Assembly: GCA_018136815.1 (NCBI GenBank)
Contig: CM030940.1
Span: 2,773,915-2,837,914, forward strand
Length of the DNA stretch: 64,000 nucleotides
Reading direction: 5' to 3'
Origin: Isochrysis galbana
Lineage: Eukaryota > Haptophyta > Isochrysidales > Isochrysidaceae
Position 1 is the first letter of the stretch. Each line of letters starts with the position of its first letter. Both the position numbers and the translations under genes were made by a program. Shown here piece after piece: positions 51,520-61,525 of this stretch. The notes below the pieces were generated by a model that saw only the letters and a list, made by a program, of their open reading frames with translations, was not told the origin of the DNA and searched no databases.

Positions 51520-53192
51520 AGAGAGCCACACCCCAGGCAAGCCCAGTGAGTGTTGTTGGGGTCTTCCTCGTTCACAATCGAAACGCACTTCCACACAGGA
51601 TCAGTGCGCCTCGAAACGAGGGAGCGCTTACGACCGGATAAAACCGGCTGGCTCAGACCTGTGGCACGCGCTGGGAGCACATTGAATATGCTCCCAGGCG
51701 CGGGAGCTGTGCCCGCGCGCGCGGGCGCGGGCACAGACTCCTCCTCCTCCTGCCGAGTGAGGACCGGCTGCGTTGTGCGTTGCGCCGTCGAGCAGCGCAG
51801 CCCACGCATGCCTTGCTTCGCCACCACGCGCAAGCGCGAGCTCGTGGTCAGCGCCGTCACCGTCGCCGTCGCTGCTGCTGTCGCTCTCCACCACGCGCGC
51901 GGATCGGCTCGCGCGCGTGGGGTTGGGGTTGAAGGTGGAGCGGCTCGCCATCGCCAGGAGGGGAGGGGGCAGGGAGCAGCCGACACGTGCGGAGGGGCGC
52001 GGGCGGAGGCGTTCCGCACGCGGGGGGAAAAGGCCCCCCCTGTGATATTTTGCCCCACTGTTTTTCGCACTGTTTTTTACTGTTTTTTTTTGATCCCCAA
52101 AAACAGCTGTTTTTACTGTCTTTCTAGACCTCACCCGCTGTCTTTCACATCTAGGGGTAGAAAGCATTCATTTCTCATTTGTGGAGTGGTTAGTCGGCAT
52201 GCGTTCAGGACGTTCAGGACGCCCAGAGCCCACAGATACGCCGCTGAGCGTTCAGTTCTAAGTAGCTATAATATTGGGCCTACATGCTTGTACTCCGAAC
52301 ACCGGATGCTGCCACCTCCACCCCAAAAATAGCATGCACAGTAGATCAGCTGCAGTAGATATCCGAGACCCAAGATCCGACTCCGGCGCCTCACACGAAA
52401 TTTCCCCTCTTTCGCCCCTTTCTCGGCGTGCCCCCCCTCTCCCCACCGCGGGGGGTCTCTCTCTCTCCGCCCCCACTTCATTGCTCCCCCCCCCCCCCCC
52501 CCCCCCCCCCGCGGCCCCGCGCCTCTTCTTCTTCCTCCTCTCTGGAGAGGAAATATCTCTCTCCTCTTCTTCTCGTCCCCCCTGGCCCAGCTCCTCTCGC
52601 CCCACCGCTTCCTCACTGCCTCGCTTTAATGGCGGTTTTGTTTCTGCATTTCCTCTGCCCCCCTTCCCCCCTCCCTGGCTCTCTCTCTCCTCTCCCCCCA
52701 ACTACTATCTACTCCCTCCCCCCCACACCCGTGGTGGTGTACGGGCCGCCATCTCCTCTTCTTCATTCTCTCTCTCTCTCTCTCACTTCTGCTCCCCGCG
52801 TGCCCCGCCCCCCTCTCTCATCCCATTCTTCGCCTCCCCGGCCCCTTCCTCTTCCAGCTTCGAATCTTCTCTCACCACCTCGATCTCTCTCGCCACGCCC
52901 CCAGCCGCCCTCCCGCCCTACATTTCAGGTAGAGTACATGGTTCCCCCAATTTCCAGAGGAGAGAGGAGAGAGAGAGAGACATCGAGAGAGAGAGAAGAG
53001 AGAGAACAGCGAGAGAAAGAGAGAGAGAGAGAGAGAAGAAGACGAAGAGATCCTCCACTCTCTCGTCTCTGGACGCGAGAAGAAGCGCGAGAGCGCCACC
53101 CTCCCTCTCCCTCTCCCCCTCTCCTTGCGGCGGAAAGGGCCGGCAAGCTCAGAGCGAGCGGGAGAGGCCAACCGACAGCGCACGGTGCCCCC
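51520..53192. other. Pyrimidine/purine-rich 5' region of the D-lactate dehydrogenase gene
   Basis: 51650-52050 is GC-rich with no proven gene. 52095-52130 has T-rich GTTTTTACTGT direct repeats. 52380-52930 is extremely C/T-rich with a C run (52486-52510) and (CT)n at 52768-52785. 52960-53040 is GA-rich. Long frames through it are Ser/Pro/Leu low complexity. It probably contains promoter and 5' UTR of the gene starting at 53193. Confidence 0.5.
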
Positions 53193-56100
53193 ATGCTCCG
53201 CGCCGGCGCCCGTCCACGCGTGGGAGCCGCTCTCAAGCGTGCCTCTCGGCTTTCGCAGGCGAATGCTGCAATCCAGAGGGAGCCGCCTGCGGCAATGGTG
53301 GCGCCCGCGGTCTCGCGGCTGCCACCCGAGCGCAAGCCCACTGCATATAAGAACGCTGACGGCATGCGCGTTGACGATGGCAGGTACACCAGCTTCAAGG
53401 CTGCGGTACGCAAGCAGCTGGGTGAGGAGGCCGTCGTTGACGACCCAGTCCGCACCTTTGCGTACGGCACCGACGCCTCCTTCTACCGGCTCAACCCGCA
53501 AGCCGTCGTCCGCGTGAAGAGCGAGCAAGAGGTCGTCGATGTCCTCGCCTCTGCGCGCCGGTACAACACGCCGGTGACGTTCCGCGCTGCAGGCACGTCC
53601 CTGTCTGGGCAGGCCATCACAGATTCCATCTTATTGAAGCTCTCCCACAATGGTAAGGCGTGGCGGCGGTACCAGATCGACAACGGTGGGCAGAAGATCA
53701 CGCTGGAGCCGGGGCTCATTGGCGGCGAGGTGAACCGGCTCCTGGCTGCGTACAAGAAGAAGCACTCCCTTGACAAGCAGTATAAGATTGGCCCAGATCC
53801 GGCATCCATTGACTCATGCATGATTGGCGGCATCGTCGCCAACAACTCCTCAGGCATGTGCTGTGGTGTGAAGCAGAATACGTACCACACCATGGCCGAC
53901 TTGCGAGTAGTCCTCGTAGACGGCACCGTGCTTGATACCGGCGACCCCACATCAGTCGAGGATTTCAAGCAGTCCCATGCTCGCCTTTTGAAGGGAATAT
54001 CCGATCTAGCCATGCGGGTGCAGGTGAGCGCGTGTTCTACCAGCATGGATTCTTCGCGTTTGTCCCGCCCCGGGTGGGTTGCTCGATTGGCGCGGTCGGC
54101 CCTTCACACAACGCGCCGCTTTGCGCTCGAATCATGTGCCAATTGCCCGCGCTGGGGGCTTTCACTCATCGCGTTCTGCCTCCTCTTCTCGCCAGGCGGA
54201 TGCTGGGCTCATGGCGCTAATCCGTGAGAAGTACCGCATCAAGAACACCACCGGGTACTCCATCAACGCGCTGGCCGACTTCTCGCCCGAGAACCCGGTG
54301 GAAATTCTCAAGAGACTGATGGTGGGCTCTGAGGGCACCCTCGGATTCGTCTCGCGTGTCACGTACAACACTGTGCCTGACCTGCCCTTCAAGGCCAGTG
54401 CTTTCCTCATCTTCCATGATATTGAGGAGGCATGTGACGCCACGTCCGCACTGAAGGCGAACACCTCCGTCGATGCCGTCGAGATCTTCGACCGTCGCTC
54501 GCTCACGCAATGTGAGCGCATGGGCGAGCTCCCCAAGCTCTGCCCCGAGATCACTCGACTTCCCGAAGATGGTGAGGGCGCTGCTCTCCTCATCGAATGC
54601 CGCGGCGAAGACGAGGCGGCCCTTAAGGCGGCCATCGATGAGGTCTTGATAGCTCTCCGGGACTCCAAGGTGCCGGTTGCCTCGCAAGTCGGATATAACG
54701 AGGAGGCATTCCGCCATGATCCGAAGGAATACAACGTCTTTTGGGATGCGCGCAAAGGCCTTATCCCCATCGTGGGCGGAGCCCGGGAGACGGGGACATC
54801 GATGCTGCTCGAGGACGTTGCGTGCTCGACTGAGAAACTCGGAAAGATGTCGAAGGATCTCATCGCCATCTTCCGCAAGTGGGGCTACCACGACGCGTGT
54901 CTCATGGGTCACGCCCTCGAAGGCAATCTTCACCTTATTTTCAACCAGGTCCGCGGCCCATCTCCTTCTACATTCCGGCTGACCCGGGCACCGGCTCTGC
55001 TTGGTCCTAGCAAGCGAAAGCCTTTGCATCTGCCTCCATGCTCCAAGCCAACATCGCTCCGTACCCCTCTCGCTGATCCGCACCTCCCTACAATCGTAGA
55101 GCTTCAAGACGCCTGAGGAGGTCAAGCGTTACGAAAACGTTATGTACGACATCAACGAGAACGTGGCCATCAAGCACGGCGGCTCCCTCAAGGCGGAGCA
55201 TGGCACCGGCCGCAACGTGGCTCCTTTCGTTGAGATGGAATGGGGCACTAAGGCCTACGAGCTCATGTGGGAGGTAAAGAAGCTCTTCGACCCGGCATTC
55301 ATCCTGAACCCGGGGGTCATCCTCAATGAGGACCCCGATGTTCATGCCAAGCATATCCGAATGGATCACCCCTCACACCCACTCGTGGACCGTTGCATTT
55401 CTTGCGGATGGTGCGAGTCCAATTGCCCGTCCCGTGACCTCTCGTTGACACCACGTCAGCGAATTCAAGTCTTCAAGGAGATGACCAGGATGAGGGAGGA
55501 ATTTACCGCCTCTGGGGAGCGGCACAAGCCAGCTCGACTGCAAGCGTTTGAGGAGTCGTGGCAATATGCCGAAGCGACGTGCGCGGCCGATGGCATGTGC
55601 CAGGAGAAGTGTCCCGTCAAGATCAACACTGGCGAGCTGATCAAGACCCTGCGGCAAGAGGCCCTAGAGGGCCACGGATCGGGCGAATCGCCGCCGCGTG
55701 GCGCAATGGCGGCCAAGTGGGTGGCGGACCGGTTCGGCCCCGTCATGAACCTCGTCCCGCCGATGCTAAATGTCGTCTCACTTGCGCATTCTATCATCGG
55801 CACGTGGCCGATGCAGACCATTGCTAATGCTGTTTGGGGCATCGGCAACAACATGATCCCCTTATGGAACCCGTATATGCCGCAGGGCGCCGCGCCCCTC
55901 AAGATGCCGGCCGCTTCCGAGAGCGCGACCGCCACCGAGCGCAAGCGCGTGGTGTACTTGCCGTCTTGTGTCACGCGCTCAATGGGTCCCGCGCGTGGCG
56001 ATGCTGATGCGAACGGCGAGCCGGTGCACGCAAAGTTCCTTTCCATCCTCGAGAAAGCGGATTATGATGTGATCATCCCTGAGGGTGTGTCATCGTCTTG

Positions 56101-56786
56101 CTGTGGAATGATTTTCGACTCGCGCGGGTACCGTGACGTAGGTAAAACACAGGCGGAGCAGCTTGAGGCTTCTCTGCTCGAGGCATCGCTGGGGGGCAAG
56201 TACCCCATCGTGTGCGACACGTCACCCTGCCTTCATCGAATGAAGGAGAAGTTCAGCGATCCTATGCTGAAAATGGCGCTCCACGAGCCCGTGCAGTTCA
56301 TCTCGCTCTACCTCAAAGACAGGTTAGAATTCACTCCTGTGCGCGATACCGTCGCCGTCCACGTCCCATGCTCATCGAAGAAGCTGAAACTCAATGACCA
56401 GATGGTACGCGCCCCTCCCCCCCCCCCCCCAACGCTCCCGTCCGCCCTCCCCTCGTGGCAAACCCTCTTCCTGGCTCCTATGACGTGGCACCCTCACCGT
56501 GCATCCTTATAGGTTGCTCTCGCAGAGAGATGCGCCAAGGAGGTGCACGCTACGCCGATTCCGTGCTGCGGCATGGCTGGCGACCGCGGCATGCGCTATC
56601 CCGAGTTAACGGGCGCGTCGCTGCAACACTTGGATTTGCCGTCGACATGCTCGGATGGGTACTCTACCTCTCGCACCTGCGAAATGTCACTTTCGAACCA
56701 TGCGGGCATCAACTTCCGTTCGCTCCTTTACCTTGTTGACGAGGCGACCAAGCCCAAGGCCAAGCCCAAATCGGGCGAAGCCAACA
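53193..56786 (+). CDS. FAD/Fe-S D-lactate dehydrogenase (bacterial-type GlcD-GlcF fusion), at least 4 exons
   Basis: Oxidises D-lactate or a related 2-hydroxyacid, passing electrons via FAD and Fe-S centres to a quinone or cytochrome carrier. Exons 53193-54023, 54196-54948, 55100-56404 and 56513 to the gap join in phase (CAG|GTGAGC, CAG|GTCCGC, ATG|GTACGC donors). The Arg-rich N-terminus MLRAGARPRVGAALKRASRL suggests mitochondrial targeting. FAD-binding: VTFRAAGTSLSGQAITDSIL, IGGIVANNSSGMCCGV. FAD-oxidase C-terminal half: GSEGTLGFVSRVTYNTVPDL, HGGSLKAEHGTGRNVAPFVE. Two [4Fe-4S] motifs: CISCGWCESNCP and CAADGMCQEKCP. CCG domains: SSSCCGMIFDSRG and PIPCCGMAGDRGMRYPEL. The C-terminus ends near DEATKPKAKPKSGEAN at the gap. 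Such fusions are common in bacteria and scattered in protists. Confidence 0.9.
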
Positions 56787-56886
56787 NNNNNNNNNNNNNN
56801 NNNNNNNNNNNNNNNNNNNNNNNNNNNNNNNNNNNNNNNNNNNNNNNNNNNNNNNNNNNNNNNNNNNNNNNNNNNNNNNNNNNNNN
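56787..56886. other. Assembly gap (100 N)
   Basis: Exactly 100 N, the conventional length for a gap of unknown size. It falls at the 3' end of the dehydrogenase gene; its stop codon and UTR may be inside. Confidence 1.
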
Positions 56887-57109
56887 TAGTAGTCATGCGG
56901 GTGATCATCTCAATCTCTCAGGGCGTCATCTATACCGCGATGAGGCTTGGCTGGGCTCCAGTCGGTGGGGCCCTCAAGCATGACCTTTTCGGTATTTCCG
57001 CGGGGCTAGGCGTGCTCGTCTCATTCGCCACAGCCGAGCTCTATTTGTTGACGTCGCTACGTTCTATGGATGCAAACATGGCTGTAGTTCGAACGACAGT
57101 GGCTGCATG
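56887..57109 (+). CDS. C-terminal exon of an unidentified membrane protein
   Basis: Directly after the gap a frame reads VGGALKHDLFGISAGLGVLV then SFATAELYLLTSLRSMDANM and stops at 57107. It has one or two hydrophobic stretches. It could be the 3' end of a gene that starts in the gap; a link to the dehydrogenase is unlikely. No family recognised. Confidence 0.35.
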
Positions 57110-58060
57110 ATTAATCAGCCGTGGTGCTCAGCCTGCAGCGTGACCGGAAGGGCCAACAATCATGACAGCAAGATATGAGAATCAATCACAAGATTTAAGC
57201 ATATGCTATGACCTAGCCAACCCCACCAGCCATGATTGGACTGGCGCCATTATGTATGTTTGCCCAGATTCACCCTGTCGCATTCATCGCAGTCGCCAAT
57301 GATGCATGCTGCATGATGCGGTTTCGGGTCTTGCTTTGCGTTTTCTTCGCGGTGTGGCCACACCGTGAAGAGCTCAGGTCTGCTTGTGGGCGGTAGGGCC
57401 GCCCCGATAACCTGCTCAGGCGCTTCATGCTTCATTCATGGTCATGCTTCATGTTTTGCGTTGTTTCCATTGATCCTTAGGTCACGTTCCGTCGAATATG
57501 GGACAGGCTCAAGTTGAGCCATCAAATGTCCAGAGTTGATTTATAATAATTAACGCATATCTAAGTTTAAAATTTATTTAAAAAAATCTTGAAGGTGCCC
57601 GCTAAGCTACTAATGACACTCACTTCCCCGCGATCCCGGCGCCACCGCCTATACCTATACCCCTATCTCCGCTCCCCCTCCCGCTCCCCGCTCCCTCCCT
57701 AGGCGGCTTGCCTTCATTTGGTGCCTCCTTTCCCTCCGGTTTCTTCCAAAAAAAAAACTTCTGAAGATTCAGGGCTACTCGCCTACTAGCTATGGGTCAC
57801 ACCTATGCCTTTGCTATCTACATCGCCCTTAACTTCCCTCCCTCCACCTCTTCCCCTGCCCCCCTTCTTTCCTTTTTCTTCGGTTTCCGGGGCCCGGCCT
57901 CGGTACACTACCTGAGGCCTGGTTCGGAGTGTGGGGTTCGGGCAGGCCTTTTGAGTTTGTCGGTATTGTCTTGTGTGTCCATCCGTCTACGTCTTATCCG
58001 TTATATTTAAGTCGGGGTCCTAGTGTCTCTAGTGTCAGTTTTGAATGGCGTGCCAAAGCT
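57110..58060. repeat. Repeat remnants, no supported gene
   Basis: 57205-57240 has GACCTAGCCAACCCCACCAG and 57480-57560 has CACGTTCCGTCGAATATGGG plus ATCAAATGTCCAGAGTTG, both found in the D-type repeat tail near 10580-10670. 57705-57770 repeats CGGCTTGCCTTCATTTGG, as at 58630 and (inverted) 19070. 57780-58060 is unassigned. Confidence 0.5.
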
Positions 58061-58690
58061 TCAAGTGCTTTGTTTGTCTGGCTCCTTGATCTCCTCGACG
58101 GCGTGAACGATCCCCAGCTTGGTGGCTAGCTCCACTAGCTCCGTACTGGGCTTAAGTCCGCTTTTGTCGTTCCTATTGAAGATGGGTCTCAAGTCGTTCA
58201 TGTCTATCCTTTTCTTGGGTTGCCTGCCCATGCCCGCCTGGGCGGTCCTCGCCGAATCAGTTTCTTGTGCGAATAGGAGTGCTTTGCTCAGCAAGGTGTA
58301 TCTCTCTATGGTTCTTATCAGTATTGATTCTTCCGAAAATTTTAAGCCGTCGTAATGTATCCTATAGAAGTCCGTGATTATATATCTCCAAGCTAATAGG
58401 TATAGTATACATATCGCTTTCGGGGCGTCTCCTTTCGGGAAGACGAATAGGTTATCTATAATGGTTTCCTCTCTGCTTTTTTCCGCCTTAGGCGAGAAGC
58501 GTGCGACTTTATTTAGTTCGCCTAGGATGTTAATTATCTTGGGGCATTCGCCTAGGTGGATCGAGGATTCCTCCGCTCCCCCACATATACGGCACGTGTT
58601 GTCCCTGCCCGGAAAGCGGTTATATGTGAGGCGGCTTGCCTTCATTTGGTCTCCTTTCCCTTCCAGTCTCACCCTACCATGAGCCCCCCC
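58061..58690 (-). mobile_element. LINE reverse-transcriptase C-terminal fragment with zinc knuckle
   Basis: Reverse strand reads LTYNRFPGRDNTCRICGGAE then ESSIHLGECPKIINIL, the CX2C...HX4C knuckle found after the RT domain of non-LTR retrotransposons (zf-RVT-like). It continues for about 150 residues (KAICILYLLAWRYIITDFYR, SKALLFAQETDSARTAQAG) to a stop at 58061. AT-richer than its surroundings. The RT and endonuclease parts are missing. It is the only sign here of machinery that could mobilise families A and B. Confidence 0.65.
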
Positions 58691-58812
58691 CCCCCCCCGC
58701 GAGCACCCCGAAGGAGAGGCCCAGGAGCACCACGTACGCGACGAGAACAGCATCGCCTTGGCTCGGCATGAGGGCGCGCCCCGAGAGGGTCTCCTTCGAC
58801 AACGCCTGTGCC
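58625..58812 (-). repeat. Duplicated exon with one membrane helix (copy 2)
   Basis: Inverse copy of 18907-19085. Reads LSKETLSGRALMPSQGDAVL then VAYVVLLGLSFGVLAG; a G run (58688) expands the Gly stretch. It adjoins the LINE fragment on its 3' side, whereas copy 1 adjoins a different sequence after CAAGCCGCCTC. It could have been carried by the LINE (transduction) or been the insertion target. Confidence 0.6.
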
Positions 58813-58933
58813 ATCCACAACGCCTGGGGAGCCTACTCGCCGGGGGATGGGGTAGAGGGGCTGTGGATGGGAAGGGGGGGGGGTTGCTCTCCGGCGGGGG
58901 CGTCTCGTCCGCTCTTTCGCGGAGACACGCCCT

Positions 58934-59104
58934 TCAAGAGGTGTTTCCCTGTTTACTCATTATTACCTTGTAAGCTTCCTCGACTACGTCATGATATTCT
59001 TCGTTTAAATTATGAATGTCACGAATAAATTTGCCGGCATATTCTTGAGAGTACTCACTGGCGATCTCAATGAACAATTCGAGCTTCCGTTGCAGTTCGT
59101 ATAC
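58934..59104 (-). CDS. AT-rich terminal exon, unknown protein
   Basis: After an acceptor (CACAACTAG|GTATAC) the reverse strand is open for 56 codons: ELQRKLELFIEIASEYSQEY, AGKFIRDIHNLNEEYHDVVE, then EAYKVIMSKQGNTS and stop. Amphipathic helices, AT-rich codons unlike neighbouring host genes. Same composition as the 18454 and 58061 segments, suggesting common mobile or viral origin. Confidence 0.4.
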   Translation of the reverse strand, partial: VYELQRKLELFIEIASEYSQEYAGKFIRDIHNLNEEYHDVVEEAYKVIMSKQGNTS

Positions 59105-59154
59105 CTAGTTGTGAAGTGCCGTTTGGTGTTTCGTGACGGGTTTTACCTATCCCG

Positions 59155-60098
59155 CTACCACGAACCCCCAGCCGCGCCGCCACCATCGCAACTTCCCCCA
59201 CCCCAGGAAACGGCACTTGCTCCGTGTGTCGACGTCGTCTCGGATGCCGCTTGCCTGATGGAACGCTCCAGCTCTTCAGACGCGCGGAAGCGGTTGACCC
59301 ATCCACCCTCGTGATCATCACACGATTCGCTCCATCGCTCGACTCCTGGAACGTCGGAGTAGTCGCGTGCCAAATTGTCCAGAGAGTACCTCCAAACGTC
59401 ATTAGCGTAGCTGCTCAAAGGCCGTCGGGCGTTCGCGGTGGCTCCGATATGGCGGCTTCGCACCCCTGATGGCCCAGGGCTTGATGAGATGTACATGTCG
59501 TCACCAATCCTAGCCCCAGTTGATCGGCAAAGGGGGCACGGAATGCCGGCGGAGCGGGAACTCCTCGTCCATTGCGCCATGCAATGCTGATGAAAGCAAT
59601 GGCCACAACCCAAAAGTTCTGCCCCAAGGTGCGTGGCGCTATCCTCGAAAGACAGACCCGCAGGCATCTCATCAAGGCAGATTGCGCACGGCGGCAGGCA
59701 GCCATCATGTCCCTCATCTGCTGTGCGCCGAGCAAAAGCGTCCCTTGCGCGCTGAAGCGTGTTCAGCCTTCGAAGAAAGGCTTGCCGCCGCCTGGAAATG
59801 TAGATGATCCGTGCCAATTGGTTGAAAAACACCAACAGGAAGAGCAGCACAGCGCCGCCGAAAATCATCTCCGCCAAAGAGGTCGCTTCTTGTTCTCGGT
59901 ACTTGAGGGGAGGTTGGCCCGGAAGCAACGCTTCTGTGGCCACGAGTTGCACTGCCTTCATAACTGCGCCGTCCACGTCACCGGCCCGTAGCAATGGGCG
60001 AAGACTCCTCAGGATATCTGATGCATGCCGGTCTGTGAGCGCGCGCCTCGCGCCTTTCCCAGTGAGCAGAAAGTTGCGCCTGTCTTCGACGGCAAGGC
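59155..60098 (-). CDS. TPM-domain/RING-finger membrane protein, 5' end missing
   Basis: The frame opens after a splice acceptor (GAGCTGTAG|CCTT) with LAVEDRRNFLLTGKGARRAL and TDRHASDILRSLRPLLRAGD, the C-terminal part of a TPM/TLP18.3 (Psb32) domain. A single transmembrane helix follows (MIFGGAVLLFLLVFFNQLAR), then a RING: CAICLDEMP...LLGCGHCFHQHC...IPCPLCR (C3H2C3-like order). The tail is acidic and Ser/Gly-rich. This is probably a membrane-bound E3 ubiquitin ligase. The preceding exon(s) with the rest of TPM should lie at higher coordinates, but there the sequence is the YIGEHAAV duplicated segment on the opposite strand, so the gene may be truncated or have a long intron. Confidence 0.7.
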
Positions 60099-60104
60099 TA
60101 CAGC

Positions 60105-60466
60105 TCATGCTCGTCGGCGACTACTCCGACGAGTACGACAAGATCCCAGTCCCAAAGACCAGATACATTGGAGAGCATGCCGCCGTCGCGTACCTCTGCA
60201 TGGAATACATCATGGCGGTCGCGTACGCTGAAACGATTCCCATGGTGCAAGTGCGCCGAGCAGCTGGCAAGCTTTACATGGAGGACCGGCCAAGCGTCCT
60301 CTCACGCATCACGGACCTCGCCATCCAAGATCAGCCGAACGACATCGTCGCCATCGAGGAAGAGGGGTGTGAGAAAAAGACGAAGAAGATGAAAACTCAA
60401 CCCGCGTACGTAGCTGGGAGTCACTGCGTGTTGAGAGGAGCGGGGGGGGGGGGGGGGCAAGCGTGA
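60105..60466 (+). CDS. YIGEHAAV-type coding segment, copy 2
   Basis: After an acceptor-like GGCTACAG the frame reads LMLVGDYSDEYDKIPVPKT, then from 60155 the duplicated YIGEHAAVAYLCMEYIMAVA block with a single residue change from the 9.4-kb copy. It ends in a Lys-rich tail and low-complexity Gly. The 18 extra upstream codons and the acceptor suggest that this is nearer the source. It overlaps the 5' end of the antisense TPM-RING exon, so at least one of the two is out of its original context. Family unknown. Confidence 0.5.
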
Positions 60467-60564
60467 TTAGCTTTGTACCACTAGTGTTAATGTGGACACT
60501 AAAAAGAAAACAAGAATATATGGATGACCAAAAAATTCACCTGGCCCTCTTTTGACGGAACGCG

Positions 60565-60885
60565 ACTTTCGCTGGCGCTCCTGAGCCTCAGGGGTCCCCA
60601 ATCTGCACCTGCTTGCCTGTCGACTGTCGAACAGGGGGGAGGGGGGTTGGAGCGATGGGCTGGCCACGACAGGCCAGGACGCGCGAGGCAGGCAAGCCTG
60701 AAGCCTGCCGCAGTGAGAGAGTGGGTCAACAGGGCAGTCTGCTCCTGGCAAGCCATCAGGCATGCCAGGAGCATGGGTGGTTCCTCCCCCATGGCGCAGG
60801 GGAAGAGTGGCGAGAGAGGGGGGGCTCGTGCCCCCCCATCCCCCATGGGCGAACTATGTATAAACTTAGTTCCTCTCCTCCCTCC
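60565..60885 (-). repeat. Family A fragment, inverted
   Basis: From TCGCTGGCGCTCCTGAGCCT through CCATGGGCGAACTATGTATAAACTTAGTT at 60845-60873: the head half of family A, inverted; the tail half is replaced at the left by the GACGGAACGCGAC end of the duplicated segment. Confidence 0.75.
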
Positions 60886-61525
60886 TAGGACTCGTGACAT
60901 CAAGAGTCCCGGGGTACCTCCCGGAGATGTACGCCCCTCGGCCTCCTCCCACATCCGCCCCTCCCATGTACAATGTAGTACATGACGATGACGACACCAT
61001 GTAGCGCACGAGGGCGGTGAAGCTGCGCAAGGCGGGACGTAGGACGTAGGGAGCGGTAGAGAGAAAGAAGGGCGTGGCCGCAATATAGAACGCAGGGCCG
61101 CGCGTGTGGCGAGAACATCAAGAATTTTGCTCGTAAGAAGAGTTAGCTAGCGTTAACGTTGCAGTCATAGTGCATTGTGTCCAGCACGCAGCACATGCAC
61201 ACATACATCTAACTCTCACACTTTTCGTCACGGCCCTCCTTGGCATATTTCCAATCATACGAAGATCCAGTCAATAGAGAAGCTTGCTCTCGAGCAACCA
61301 CGTATCCTGCTCAGTTGTCACACGCGCCTCGCACGGATCGGTGTTAGGAAATGCACGGACGTTGTAGTAGAGGCACTAGATGAGGCGTGCAATCGAAATA
61401 TCGGTCGAGCTCCAGCCGGCCTCCGCCCCTTTACATCATGGTAAGTGCGCATTCCTGGATACTAATGTGTTGGAAGAAAATAACCGCCGAATCTCATTCC
61501 TCGCCATAGCATATCATCAACTGTC
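60886..61525. other. Intergenic, no supported gene
   Basis: 3' flank of OLA1 and unassigned sequence. CACATG/ACATACAT-rich near 61195. No repeat family recognised. Confidence 0.4.

Noticed and set aside
52274-53350. Long + strand frames of 358 and 599 codons starting at 52274 and 52428
   Set aside because: The first part is C/T-rich low complexity; only the portion from 53193 has a targeting signal and homology to the dehydrogenase family.
54162-55125. Long reverse frames opposite the dehydrogenase
   Set aside because: Antisense shadows of a well-supported gene.
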